Source of the DNA: JBMTVN01 sp046047235
Lineage (GTDB): Bacteria; Verrucomicrobiota; Verrucomicrobiia; Limisphaerales; JAHDYP01
Direction of reading: 5' to 3'
DNA: 48,353 nt
Assembly: GCA_046047235.1 (NCBI GenBank)
Contig: JBJOII010000017.1
Span: forward strand, 1 to 48,353
Position 1 is the stretch's first letter. Each line of letters starts with the position of its first letter. A program made the translations under genes and the position numbers. This document shows, piece by piece, positions 16,154 through 26,256 of the stretch. A model generated the notes under the pieces. The model did not search any database and was not told the origin of the DNA. It saw only the letters and a program-made list of their open reading frames with translations.

Positions 16154-17413
16154 ATGATCTTTCACCCGATGAAGAAGCCTGCTGCCATTCGAAGTTATGT
16201 GGATGACGTGGTTCGTTCCACGCCGGTTTTTGATATCCACACTCATTTATACGATCCGGCCTTTCGCTCTCTGCTGCTTTGGGGGATCGATGAATTGTTG
16301 GTCTACCATTATCTGGTGGCGGAGGCGTTCCGGTATATGGATGACCTGCCGTATGAGAAGTTCTGGCAGTTGCCGAAGGGTCGCCAGTCTGAGTTGATTT
16401 GGGACCAGCTTTTTGTGCGGCACAGTCCGGTATCGGAGGCGTGTCGGGGTGTGGTGACGACGTTGAACGCCCTGGGGATTGACTTGCGGCGGCGGGATTT
16501 GAAGGCTTTGCGGGGTTGGTTCCGGAAGCAGAAGCCGGAGGAATATGTCACGCGGGTGTTTGAGGCAGCCGGGCTTCACAAGCTTTGCATGACGAACTCG
16601 CCGTTTGATGATGAGGAGCGATCCGTCTGGGAGAAGGGTTACAGTCGGGATCCCAGGTTTGAGTCGGCTCTGCGGGTGGATCCGTTGCTGACGCAGTGGC
16701 CCCAGGCGGCCAAGCGTTTGAGTGCGTGGGGGTATCCGTGCGGGAGGACGATTACTGGAAAGACTGTTGATTCGGTGAGGCGCTTTTTAGGGGACTGGTC
16801 CAAGCGCATGGAAGCGCGCTACCTGATGGTGTCGTTGCCTCCGGATTTTGCATTCCCGGGCGACGATGATTGCGCGCGTTTGATTGAGAGGGCGGTGGTT
16901 CCATTTTGTCGGGAGAGTGGTTTGGCGTTTGCCTTGATGCTGGGGGTGAAGCGGGCTGTGAACCCCGGTTTGGCGTTGGCGGGGGACGGGGTGGGGAGGA
17001 GTGATCTCAGTGCGCTGGCCAATCTGTGCGCCACTTATCCGGACGTGCGGTTTTTGGTGACGGTATTATCGCGAGAGAACCAGCATGAGTTGTGTGTTTT
17101 GGCGAGGAAGTTCCGCAACCTGCATATTTTCGGGTGCTGGTGGTTTACCAATGTGCCTGAGGTGATTGAGGAGATGACGCGGATGCGTTTGGAGTTGGTG
17201 GGGTTGAGCTGCACTCCACAGCATTCTGACGCGCGGGTTTTGGACCAGGTGATCTACAAGTGGGCCCATTTCCGGAGCATTTTGTCGCGTGTGCTTGGTG
17301 ACAAGTATTGTGATCTGGCGGCGGCGGGCTGGCCGGTGAAGCGGCAGGCTATCGAGGCGGATGTGAAGCAGTTGTTGGGCGGGGGATTTGAATCGTTTTT
17401 AGGGAGACGGTAG
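16154..17413 (+). CDS. Glucuronate isomerase-like metal-dependent hydrolase-fold protein
   Basis: A 419-residue protein of the amidohydrolase fold similar to UxaC-type uronate isomerases, which convert glucuronate or galacturonate to fructuronate or tagaturonate. Seen: the metal-binding FDIHTHLY near the N-terminus, a WGIDELLVYHYLVAE block typical of the PVC branch, and a C-terminal HFRSILSRVLGDKYCDLAAAGWP segment like the family's last helix. The ATG at 16154 has a GGGAG site at the right distance; upstream in-frame codons would run into the phosphatase gene. UxaC proper is about 470 residues, so substrate identity is uncertain. No other uronate genes are near. Confidence 0.7.
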   Translation: MIFHPMKKPAAIRSYVDDVVRSTPVFDIHTHLYDPAFRSLLLWGIDELLVYHYLVAEAFRYMDDLPYEKFWQLPKGRQSELIWDQLFVRHSPVSEACRGVVTTLNALGIDLRRRDLKALRGWFRKQKPEEYVTRVFEAAGLHKLCMTNSPFDDEERSVWEKGYSRDPRFESALRVDPLLTQWPQAAKRLSAWGYPCGRTITGKTVDSVRRFLGDWSKRMEARYLMVSLPPDFAFPGDDDCARLIERAVVPFCRESGLAFALMLGVKRAVNPGLALAGDGVGRSDLSALANLCATYPDVRFLVTVLSRENQHELCVLARKFRNLHIFGCWWFTNVPEVIEEMTRMRLELVGLSCTPQHSDARVLDQVIYKWAHFRSILSRVLGDKYCDLAAAGWPVKRQAIEADVKQLLGGGFESFLGRR

Positions 17414-17495
17414 GTCGGTAGGCCGTTGCCTATCACACTGCTGCGGCGGTGTTGTCATCGGACCGCGTCTAGTGCTGGCGGTTGCCGTTGGGTGC

Positions 17496-18734
17496 TCAAC
17501 CGGCGGCTTGTGTCGTCCCGGCTTCGGCCGGAGTCCGCAGGAACATTGCGCCTGCGGCGTCGGCGAAACGGAGGCCCTGGTGAGACAGCCGGAACTTGTG
17601 GTTATCCATCTCGCCCCAGCCGCAGGCGACGAGCTGGTTCATCTCCGGTTCCCAGTGCTCGCGGAGGTCAAAGCCGGTTATGTTTTTGAACTCGGTAAAT
17701 TGCCAGCCGACCACCATGCGGAGTCCGAAGGCGGCGATTTCACCTGCGCGGGCGAGCGGGGTGAGTTCGTCACGGGATTCGAGCGGCGGTTTACTCTTCT
17801 CGAGGCATTCGCAGTAGAGGCGGGTATTGCTCCAGTTGCGAGTGCGGATGCCGTCCATGAAGGAGCTGGCGCTGGGGCCCAGGCCGACGTAGGGGCGGCC
17901 TCGCCAGTAGGTGAGGTTGTGGCGGCAGGCGTGTGCGGGCAGGCCGTGTGGGTCACCGGGCCTGCTTTTGCCGAAGTTCGCGATCTCGTATTGCGCCAGC
18001 CCCTGTTTGGAGCAGGTTTCCCTCAGTGCTTCGTACATTGCGCAGGCGAGATCTTCATCGATGTCGATTTCCTTGGCCTGGAGTTGATGGAAGAGGGGGG
18101 TGTCTTCCTCGTAGATGATTTCGTAGGAGGAGATGTGTTCGCTTTGGAGCTGGAGGGCTTCGTTCAGGGTGGCTTGCCAAACCTCCATGCTTTGGCCGGG
18201 GATGGCGAACATGAGATCGATATTGAGGTTGTCGAATCCGGCTTGGCGCAGGGTGTTGTAGGAGCGGAAGACCATGTCGCGGCTGTGGACGCGGCCCAGC
18301 CGGTCGAGGAGTTGTTCGTCGAGCGACTGCACGCCCATGGAAACGCGGTTGACGCCGCCTTGGTGTAGGAGGCGGGCTTTATCCAGGGAGAGAGTGGCGG
18401 GGTTACACTCCACGGTCCATTCGCAGTTGAGGCCGGGGTAACGCTGATGGAGGGAGGAGAGGATCCGTTCCCACTGGCGGAGCGTAAGGAGAGTGGGTGT
18501 GCCGCCTCCGAAGAAAATCGTTTTTGGGGGGGTGGTTGGGGTTCTGAGCTGGAGCTCGGTGATGAGGGCTTCGGTGAAGCGGTCTCCGAGTTCGAGGGCG
18601 GGCTCGGAGTAAAACGCGCAATAGTCGCATTTGCGCGCGCAGAAGGGGATGTGCGCGTAAAGGCTCCACGCCCCGTTTTCGGGGTTCGCGGAGCCTTGTG
18701 AAATTCGAGAGAAGTCCTGTTGCCCTAAAACCAT
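17496..18734 (-). CDS. hemW: HemW-like radical SAM protein
   Basis: Radical SAM protein related to coproporphyrinogen dehydrogenase. HemW members act as heme chaperones rather than HemN enzymes. Seen: the N-terminal YAHIPFCARKCDYCAFYSE with the cluster cysteines Cys32, Cys36 and Cys39, FFGGGTPT (SAM binding), VECNPATLS, NRVSMGVQS, and a GLGPSASSF motif, then the HemW-type C-terminal winged domain. At 412 residues it is near the family's 380-400. The ATG at 18734 overlaps the stop of the cold-shock gene (TGATG), an unusual coupling. A weak hairpin surrounds its stop codon (17477-17504). Confidence 0.9.
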   Translation of the reverse strand: MVLGQQDFSRISQGSANPENGAWSLYAHIPFCARKCDYCAFYSEPALELGDRFTEALITELQLRTPTTPPKTIFFGGGTPTLLTLRQWERILSSLHQRYPGLNCEWTVECNPATLSLDKARLLHQGGVNRVSMGVQSLDEQLLDRLGRVHSRDMVFRSYNTLRQAGFDNLNIDLMFAIPGQSMEVWQATLNEALQLQSEHISSYEIIYEEDTPLFHQLQAKEIDIDEDLACAMYEALRETCSKQGLAQYEIANFGKSRPGDPHGLPAHACRHNLTYWRGRPYVGLGPSASSFMDGIRTRNWSNTRLYCECLEKSKPPLESRDELTPLARAGEIAAFGLRMVVGWQFTEFKNITGFDLREHWEPEMNQLVACGWGEMDNHKFRLSHQGLRFADAAGAMFLRTPAEAGTTQAAG

Positions 18735-18943
18735 CAGACCTGATTGCGCTGAACGTTCTGCGCTTTCAAGCCTTTGTTACTCTGGATGACCTCGAATTCG
18801 ACGACTTCACCTTCGTTGAGTGTCCGGAATCCATCGCCTTGGATTGCGGTATGATGCACGAAGACATCAGGGCCTTCCTCCTGAATGATGAAACCGAAGC
18901 CCTTCTTGTTATCGAACCACTTGACCTTGCCGTTACTGGCCAT
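18734..18943 (-). CDS. Cold-shock domain protein
   Basis: A 69-residue single OB-fold RNA chaperone. RNP1 (KGFGFI, residues 14-19) and RNP2 (VFVHH, 27-31) are intact, as is the GKVKWFD N-terminus. A good AGGAG ribosome-binding site precedes the ATG at 18943. The TGA overlaps the hemW ATG by one base, so hemW translation may depend on this small, probably highly expressed gene. A long leader (about 140 nt from the promoter proposed at 19087-19115) is in keeping with csp genes whose 5' UTR folds respond to temperature; this is inference. Confidence 0.96.
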   Translation of the reverse strand: MASNGKVKWFDNKKGFGFIIQEEGPDVFVHHTAIQGDGFRTLNEGEVVEFEVIQSNKGLKAQNVQRNQV

Positions 18944-19086
18944 AAGTACTCCTATACTTCTAGTTGCTGAGACGCCGTCACGCCCGGTCGTCCGCGCTCC
19001 ATATCCCGACCTGAGTTTTCAAGTGAGGACTGGGACACCTCCGCGGAATCAACGTATTTACCGTGCCTGTCAGCGAATCGGGTCGA

Positions 19087-19115
19087 GATCTAAGTCAAAG
19101 CGCGAGATACGTCAA
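19087..19115 (-). promoter_or_regulatory. Putative sigma-70 promoter for the cold-shock gene
   Basis: On the - strand, TTGACG (19115-19110) and TAGATC (19092-19087) are separated by 17 bases. The -35 box is strong and the -10 box weak. Transcription would start about 140 nt before the cold-shock ATG, leaving a long leader. The rest of 18944-19215 has a 10-bp palindrome (ATCGTACGAT) and no visible gene. Confidence 0.35.
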
Positions 19116-19215
19116 GTGTCGTATCGTACGATTTACGTAGCGGGAAGCTTGCGGTGCAGCCTCGCCCGTTTATTGCCAGGGCATAGCGTATAAGGAGGCT
19201 TGGGGTGGTGGGGGC

Positions 19216-19590
19216 CTAGTGGACGTCGAGCGCTTGGGCCATGAGGGCGGGGAGTTGCTCGAGGATGCCATCGCTAACGGCGGTCAGCGTGGCCCCGGCC
19301 TGTCGGGCGGCTTGATGCAGGGTGGGTTCCTGGAGTGGGGCGAAGGCGAGGATGGGGATATGGTCGGTCTCGGGGCTATCGCGGAGCGCTGCGATACAGG
19401 AAGGGACGTCGGTGGATTTGGAGATGAGATCGACGAGGATCACGAGGGGGGTGTGTTCCCTGGCGGCTTCGGCGAGGTTGGTGGCGTGGGGCAGGACGAG
19501 GATTCGGTAACCGAGTTCGCGCAAACGGTTTACGAGTTGGCCTCCGGGGATGAGGTTCTCGTAAGCGAGGAGCGCGAGCGGTTGCATCAT
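19216..19590 (-). CDS. Receiver-like (response regulator fold) single-domain protein
   Basis: About 124 residues with the alpha/beta alternation of a CheY-like receiver: LALLAYENLIPGG, then TPLVILVDLIS with the Asp at the expected beta-3 end, IPILAFAP at beta-4 and a final helix. The acidic pocket at the N-terminus is missing (no paired Asp/Glu after beta-1) and the beta-5 Lys is absent, so it may be a pseudo-receiver. The start is chosen at one of two adjacent ATGs (19590/19587); the longer frame reaching 19716 has no supporting site. No kinase or output domain is adjacent. It is divergent from the aldolase operon. Confidence 0.6.
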   Translation of the reverse strand: MMQPLALLAYENLIPGGQLVNRLRELGYRILVLPHATNLAEAAREHTPLVILVDLISKSTDVPSCIAALRDSPETDHIPILAFAPLQEPTLHQAARQAGATLTAVSDGILEQLPALMAQALDVH

Positions 19591-19697
19591 GGGAGCAGAG
19601 TGCTTAGGGGGGCTGCAAAAATCAAAGGTTTTGGTATTCGGGCGAGTTCTGGGTTGATTTCTGGCCGTGTAGGCACTAGGCAAGGCCCGCATATCCC

Positions 19698-20711
19698 ATG
19701 AAGGAAACCGAAACATCGAGCAAAGAGGTTAAGGCAAAGGAATCACCAGCGAGTCGTTGGATTTCGTATCGGCCGGAGATCAAGGTTCTGGACTGTACGA
19801 TTCGGGACGGCGGCCTGATGAACAACCATCATTTTGAGGAATCGGTGGTGAAGTCGGTTTATCGGACGTGTGTGGAAGCGGGGATTGACTATGTTGAGCT
19901 GGGTTACAAGGGGACTCAGAAGGGGATTGTGGCGGGGGAGTATGGGGATTGGAAGTATTGTCGGGAGGAGGATCTGCGTCGGATTATTGGCGACGAGAAG
20001 CAGGGAACGAAGATCTCGGTGATGGCGGATGCGGGCCGTTGTGATTATCGCGAGGACATTTTGCCTCGGGAACAGAGCGTAATCGATTTGGTTCGGGTGG
20101 CCTGTTACATCAGCCAGATACCGATGGCCTTGGACATGGTGAAGGATGCGCATGACAAGGGGTATGAGACGGCGTTGAACGTGATGGCGGTGAGTACTGT
20201 TCCGGAGCGGCAATTGGATGAAGGTCTGGACTTAATTGCCCAGAGTGAGGCCAATTCGATCTATCTCGTGGACAGCTTTGGGACTTTGTATAGCGAACAG
20301 GTGCAATATTTGGTCCGCAAGTATATGCATTATGCCAAGTCGGCGGGGAAGGATGTGGGGATTCATGCGCACAACAACCTGCAGTTGGCGTTTGCGAACA
20401 CGATTGAGGCGATTGTGATGGGGGCCAACATGGTGGATGCCACGATGGCTGGTTTGGGGCGAGGCGCGGGGAATTGTCCGATGGAGTTGCTGGTTGGTTT
20501 TCTGCACAATCCGAAGTATCGGCTGCGTCCGGTGTTGAAGTGTGTGCAGGAGGTAATTGAGCCGATGCGTGCGAAGCTAGGCTGGGGATTTGATCTGCCC
20601 TACATGCTGTGTGGTTTTCTGAACCAGCATCCCCGGGCGGCGATCAAGTATAACGCTGCGGAGGAGAAGGGGGATATCGTTCGTTTTCTCGATACCCTGG
20701 AGGAGTCGTAA
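19698..20711 (+). CDS. DRE-TIM metallolyase-type aldolase (4-hydroxy-2-oxovalerate aldolase-like)
   Basis: 337-residue TIM-barrel protein of the HMGL/isopropylmalate synthase/4-hydroxy-2-oxovalerate aldolase superfamily. The superfamily motif appears as LDCTIRDGGLMN (Arg/Asp pair for metal and substrate) and the metal ligands as GIHAHNNLQLA. A glycine-rich GLGRGAGNCP is also typical. It would cleave or form a C-C bond next to a 2-oxo acid; the substrate is unknown. An N-terminal Lys/Glu/Ser-rich extension of about 25 residues precedes the barrel. It is the first gene of a tight operon with a Gfo/Idh/MocA oxidoreductase (37 bp) and a CoA-binding protein (28 bp). No acylating aldehyde dehydrogenase partner is adjacent. 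Confidence 0.8.
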   Translation: MKETETSSKEVKAKESPASRWISYRPEIKVLDCTIRDGGLMNNHHFEESVVKSVYRTCVEAGIDYVELGYKGTQKGIVAGEYGDWKYCREEDLRRIIGDEKQGTKISVMADAGRCDYREDILPREQSVIDLVRVACYISQIPMALDMVKDAHDKGYETALNVMAVSTVPERQLDEGLDLIAQSEANSIYLVDSFGTLYSEQVQYLVRKYMHYAKSAGKDVGIHAHNNLQLAFANTIEAIVMGANMVDATMAGLGRGAGNCPMELLVGFLHNPKYRLRPVLKCVQEVIEPMRAKLGWGFDLPYMLCGFLNQHPRAAIKYNAAEEKGDIVRFLDTLEES

Positions 20712-20748
20712 AACTGGCGGTTTAACCTGAATCATACGGAGGAACAGC

Positions 20749-22104
20749 ATGAGTTTCATGATCAACCGAAGGCGCTTTCTTAAGGGTGGGGCAGCGGCGC
20801 TGGCAATGTCGGCATTTGGTGCGCGGGGTTTGGATCTGGTGAATGGCAAGCCCCGTCGGGTGGGGCTTATTGGAACGGGATGGTATGGGAAGAGCGACTT
20901 GTTCCGGTTGATGCAGGTGGCGCCGGTGGATGTGGTTTCTGTGTGTGATCCTGACGCGCACATGGTGGCCGATGCGGCGGCGTGGATCGCGCGGCGGCAG
21001 AAGTCAGGCAAGGAGCCGCGCACGTATGGTGATTACCGGAAGATGCTTGGGGAGAAGGATCTGGATCTTGTGTTGATCGGGTCGCCTGACCACTGGCACG
21101 CCCTGCACATGATTGCGGCGGTGGAAGCCGGGGCGGATGTTTACGTGCAGAAGCCGATCAGTGTGGATGTGATGGAGGGAGAGGCGATGTTGGCGGCGGC
21201 GCGCAAGCATGGTCGGGTGGTCCAAGTGGGCACGCAGCGGAAGAGCACGCCGCATTTGATTGAAGCGAAGAAGCGGATTGTGGACGAGGGGTTACTGGGG
21301 AAGGTGGGGCATGTGGAGGTGTGCTGTTATTACCATATGCGTGCGAACGGCAATCCGCCGGTAACCGCGGTTCCGGACTATTTCGATTACGAGATGTGGA
21401 CGGGGCCGGCGCCTTTGCGACCATTTGATGGCATGCCGCATGTGCGTTGGTGGCGGACTTTTAAGGAGTATGGCAACGGGATCATGGGGGACATGTGTGT
21501 GCACATGCTGGATACCGTGCGTTGGATGCTGGGCTTGAGGTGGCCGAACCGGATTTCGTCGACGGGTGGTATCCTGGTGCAGAAGGAAGGCAAGTCGAAC
21601 ATTAGCGACACGCAGACTGCGACGTTTGAGTACGACGGCTTGAATGTGGTGTGGCAGCATCGGACTTGGGGGTCGGCGCCGGATCCGGATTATCCGTGGG
21701 CATTGTTCATTTACGGGGAGAAAGGGACCTTGAAGGCCAGCGTGACGCGGTATGAGTTTATCCCGCAGGGGGGTGGTGAGGTTATCCGGGGCAGTTATCT
21801 GGACGAGACCGAGAAGTTTCCGGAGGACAAGACCGAGAAAGACATTGAATTGCATGCGGCTCCGGCGACTCGCGGTCACATGTTGAACTGGCTGGCGGCG
21901 ATTGAGGATCGGGGCAGGCCGGTGGCGGACATTGAGGAAGGTCACATTTCGTCGGCGAGCTGTATATTGGCGAACTTGTCAATGGAACTTGGGGGGCGGC
22001 CGCTGGTTTATGATCCCGTGGCGCGGCATGTGAAGGGTGACCGGGAGGCGACGCAGATGTTGCGGCGTCCGTATCGTGGGCCGTGGAAGCGGCCGGAAGT
22101 TTAG
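20749..22104 (+). CDS. Tat-exported Gfo/Idh/MocA family oxidoreductase
   Basis: 451 residues. The N-terminal Tat signal (INRRRFLKGGAAALAMSAFG) suggests folded export. A Rossmann NAD(P) site (VGLIGTGWYGKSD) is followed by family landmarks GSPDHWHA and VYVQKPIS, with the EKP-type Lys in the QKP variant. The long C-terminal domain is of the type common in PVC bacteria, where such proteins act on sugars or inositol-like substrates. A GGAGG site precedes the ATG at 20749. It is the middle gene of the aldolase operon. Whether the protein uses free or tightly bound cofactor in the periplasm cannot be told from sequence. Confidence 0.85.
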   Translation: MSFMINRRRFLKGGAAALAMSAFGARGLDLVNGKPRRVGLIGTGWYGKSDLFRLMQVAPVDVVSVCDPDAHMVADAAAWIARRQKSGKEPRTYGDYRKMLGEKDLDLVLIGSPDHWHALHMIAAVEAGADVYVQKPISVDVMEGEAMLAAARKHGRVVQVGTQRKSTPHLIEAKKRIVDEGLLGKVGHVEVCCYYHMRANGNPPVTAVPDYFDYEMWTGPAPLRPFDGMPHVRWWRTFKEYGNGIMGDMCVHMLDTVRWMLGLRWPNRISSTGGILVQKEGKSNISDTQTATFEYDGLNVVWQHRTWGSAPDPDYPWALFIYGEKGTLKASVTRYEFIPQGGGEVIRGSYLDETEKFPEDKTEKDIELHAAPATRGHMLNWLAAIEDRGRPVADIEEGHISSASCILANLSMELGGRPLVYDPVARHVKGDREATQMLRRPYRGPWKRPEV

Positions 22105-22132
22105 GATGACTTGAGTTGAGGGATTTGAAGGA

Positions 22133-22504
22133 ATGAAGACTGTAGCAGTGATTGGGGCATCGAACGACCGCTCCAAGTTTGGCAACAAGGCTGTCAGGGC
22201 GTATTTGAAGCAGGGGTATACCGTGTATCCGGTCAATCCCAAGGGTGATGAGATTGAGGGGCAAGCTACCTTCAAGAGCATTCGGGAGGTTCCGGTGCGG
22301 CCGGATCTAATCAGCGTTTATGTGCCTCCCGTGTTAGTGATGCGAATGCTGCCTGACATTGCTGAGAAGGGTTGTGAGGAGCTTTGGTTGAACCCGGGCA
22401 CGGAGTCTGAGGAAGTGATTCAGGAGGCTGAGAAGCTGGGGCTCAAGCCGATTGTGGCCTGCAGCATTCTTGGGGTGGGTGAGCACCCGAGAGATCTGGA
22501 TTGA
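22133..22504 (+). CDS. CoA-binding domain protein (YccU-like)
   Basis: 123-residue single-domain protein with the CoA-binding Rossmann motif VAVIGASNDRSKFGNKAVRAYLKQGY, then VYPVNPKG and a C-terminal IVACSILGVG segment, like YccU/succinyl-CoA-synthetase-alpha N-domains. The role is unknown; members bind CoA or acyl-CoA. A GAAGG site lies just before the ATG. Last gene of the aldolase operon; 132 bp separate it from the convergent sdhB. Confidence 0.88.
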   Translation: MKTVAVIGASNDRSKFGNKAVRAYLKQGYTVYPVNPKGDEIEGQATFKSIREVPVRPDLISVYVPPVLVMRMLPDIAEKGCEELWLNPGTESEEVIQEAEKLGLKPIVACSILGVGEHPRDLD

Positions 22505-22636
22505 GCTGAACAGGAGCAGGGACGCGGTTCCGAGGGGGAACGCTTCGGTCCTTCTGCCGGTGTGGACCGGTTTCAACACCTTGCCGGGGCAGTCCTTCTG
22601 ACCTCAGCGGTGTTGTTGGAGCTCCTGCCTTTGGGC

Positions 22637-23386
22637 CTACTGGCCGCCCTTGAGGATGGCGACGCCGTAGTCGCGGTTCATCTTGGCGATGAACTCGAGC
22701 CCGATGTTTTTCGGGCAGACAGCCTCGCATGAACCGGTGACCGTACAGGCTCCGAAGCCTTCTTCGTCCATGGTTTGCACCATAGCGAGGACACGGCGGT
22801 CTTTCTCCGGCTTTCCTTGGGGCAGGAGGTTGAGGTGAGAGACTTTGGCGGACACAAAGAGCATGGCCGAGGCGTTCTTACAGGCCGCGACGCAGGCTCC
22901 ACAGCCGATGCAGGCAGCGGCGTCCATGGCCATGTCTGCGGTCGGTTTTGAGATGGGGATGCTATTGGCGTCCTGGGGGCTGCCGGTGCGGATGGAGACG
23001 AAGCCACCCGCCTGGATGATTTTGTCGAAGGCTTTGCGGTCGACGATGAGGTCACGCAGGACCGGGAAGGGTTTGGCGCGGAAGGGTTCTATGACGATTT
23101 CGTCACCGGACTGGAAGCTGCGCATGTAGGTTTGGCAGGTGGCGACGCTGCGGTGCGGGCCATGAGGTTTGCCGTTGATGACGAGGGAGCAGGTGCCGCA
23201 GATGCCTTCACGGCAGTCGTGATCGAACGCGATGGGTTCCTCTCCCTTGGTGGCGAGGTCTTCGTTCACGACATCCAACATTTCGAGGAACGACATGTTG
23301 GGGTTGAGTTCCGGGGACTCGTAGGTTTTGAAACCGCCGGGATCCGAGGCGTTTTGCTGTCTCCAGACTTTGAGTCGGACTTTCAT
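22637..23386 (-). CDS. sdhB: Succinate dehydrogenase/fumarate reductase iron-sulfur subunit
   Basis: Electron relay of complex II between FAD and quinone. The N-terminal plant-ferredoxin-like domain has the [2Fe-2S] cysteines (CREGICGTC and a later Cys in ATCQTYM). The C-terminal domain has CIGCGACVAAC and CEAVCPKNI for the [4Fe-4S] and [3Fe-4S] clusters. The 249-residue length matches epsilon-type/B. subtilis-type SdhB. It lies 53 bp after sdhA in the operon sdhC-sdhA-sdhB. Confidence 0.96.
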   Translation of the reverse strand: MKVRLKVWRQQNASDPGGFKTYESPELNPNMSFLEMLDVVNEDLATKGEEPIAFDHDCREGICGTCSLVINGKPHGPHRSVATCQTYMRSFQSGDEIVIEPFRAKPFPVLRDLIVDRKAFDKIIQAGGFVSIRTGSPQDANSIPISKPTADMAMDAAACIGCGACVAACKNASAMLFVSAKVSHLNLLPQGKPEKDRRVLAMVQTMDEEGFGACTVTGSCEAVCPKNIGLEFIAKMNRDYGVAILKGGQ

Positions 23387-23439
23387 GGGCTGTAATGCGT
23401 CGGTGCTGCGCTTGTAGAGAGTTCTGGCGGGTTGAAGGC

Positions 23440-25356
<1,917 letters not shown>

Positions 25357-25357
25357 G

Positions 25358-26128
25358 TTACTTCGTCACCTCGTGGCTGGAGATGGCAGCGGGGGTTGGG
25401 GATTTCCCGCGGACGGCGTTCAGGTAATCGGAACCGTGTCCGAGGAGCAGGACAGCGGCGGGAATGCTGGCATAGCCGAGGAAGAGGGCTGCGGCGAAAA
25501 CGGGAGCGGCCTTGTCTATGATTGCGCGGTAGCTGCGGTTCATAAGGCCTAGGGATTGGAACATGCCTTTGAGACCATGACTGAGGTGGAAGCAGAGGAG
25601 GCCGATGGCGATGATGTAAAACAGCGACACATACCAGACTTGGAAACCAGCGATCACCATAGCGTAGACATCATTGTGGCCGGTAGTGGGGTCCTTGAGG
25701 TCGTGGAAATTGATCAGGCTTCCGTTGATGCCTTCGAGGCGGACCGTGTAGTGGAGCAAGTGGTAGACAATGAAGGCGGCGATGATGGAGCCCGTGCCCA
25801 GCATGGTGCGCGAGGCCATGGAAGAACTTTTGCGTGCGGGGTCGATGGCATATCGCACCGGGCGGGAGGCTCGGTTTTCCAAGCTAAGTTGGATGGCGGA
25901 CCAGCCGTGCAGTACAACGAGCGCAAGCAGGCCGAGACGTGCGCTCCAGATCAGTTCGGGGGTGGACTGGAGGAAGTGGGCGTAGCGATTGATGGCTTCG
26001 GGGGCCAGGAAGATCTGGAGATTGCCCAGCAGATGGCCGATGAGGAAGCAGAACAGTCCGGCGCCTGAGACGGCCATGACGAACTTCTTTCCCAGGGACG
26101 ATTTAAAGAGGAGTGTAATGATGTTCAT
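25358..26128 (-). CDS. sdhC: Succinate dehydrogenase cytochrome b558-type membrane anchor
   Basis: 256-residue polytopic protein with five hydrophobic helices. Histidines lie within or at the ends of the helices (GHLLGN, LHGWSA, YHLLHY, FHLSHG) and could serve as ligands for two hemes, as in the single-subunit diheme anchor of the B. subtilis and W. succinogenes enzymes. It binds quinone and anchors SdhAB to the inner membrane. This type usually pairs with menaquinone and with the long SdhA seen here. First gene of the operon; promoter and palindrome are proposed just upstream. Confidence 0.92.
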   Translation of the reverse strand: MNIITLLFKSSLGKKFVMAVSGAGLFCFLIGHLLGNLQIFLAPEAINRYAHFLQSTPELIWSARLGLLALVVLHGWSAIQLSLENRASRPVRYAIDPARKSSSMASRTMLGTGSIIAAFIVYHLLHYTVRLEGINGSLINFHDLKDPTTGHNDVYAMVIAGFQVWYVSLFYIIAIGLLCFHLSHGLKGMFQSLGLMNRSYRAIIDKAAPVFAAALFLGYASIPAAVLLLGHGSDYLNAVRGKSPTPAAISSHEVTK

Positions 26129-26160
26129 TAGGCGTCAGTCCTGGCCGATAAATAGCGTTG

Positions 26161-26213
26161 TATGTAAGCGCTGGAGGGTGGGCTCGTCAACGCATGTCCT
26201 TAACTATAAGGAC
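26161..26213 (-). promoter_or_regulatory. Putative sdh promoter with adjacent palindrome
   Basis: On the - strand, TTGACG (26190-26185) and TACATA (26166-26161) are 18 bases apart, a strong -35 and weak -10. Five bases upstream lies a perfect inverted repeat GTCCTTA-N4-TAAGGAC (26196-26213). It could be an operator or the end of the upstream sulfatase transcript; it lacks a T-run. Confidence 0.4.
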
Positions 26214-26256
26214 GTTCAACGGATGGCGTGAATTCTTCTTATGATAGGTGGTGTGC

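Noticed and set aside
17477..17504. Hairpin over the hemW stop as a terminator
   Set aside because: It has seven of eight pairs with a long loop and no T-run; too weak to list as a feature.
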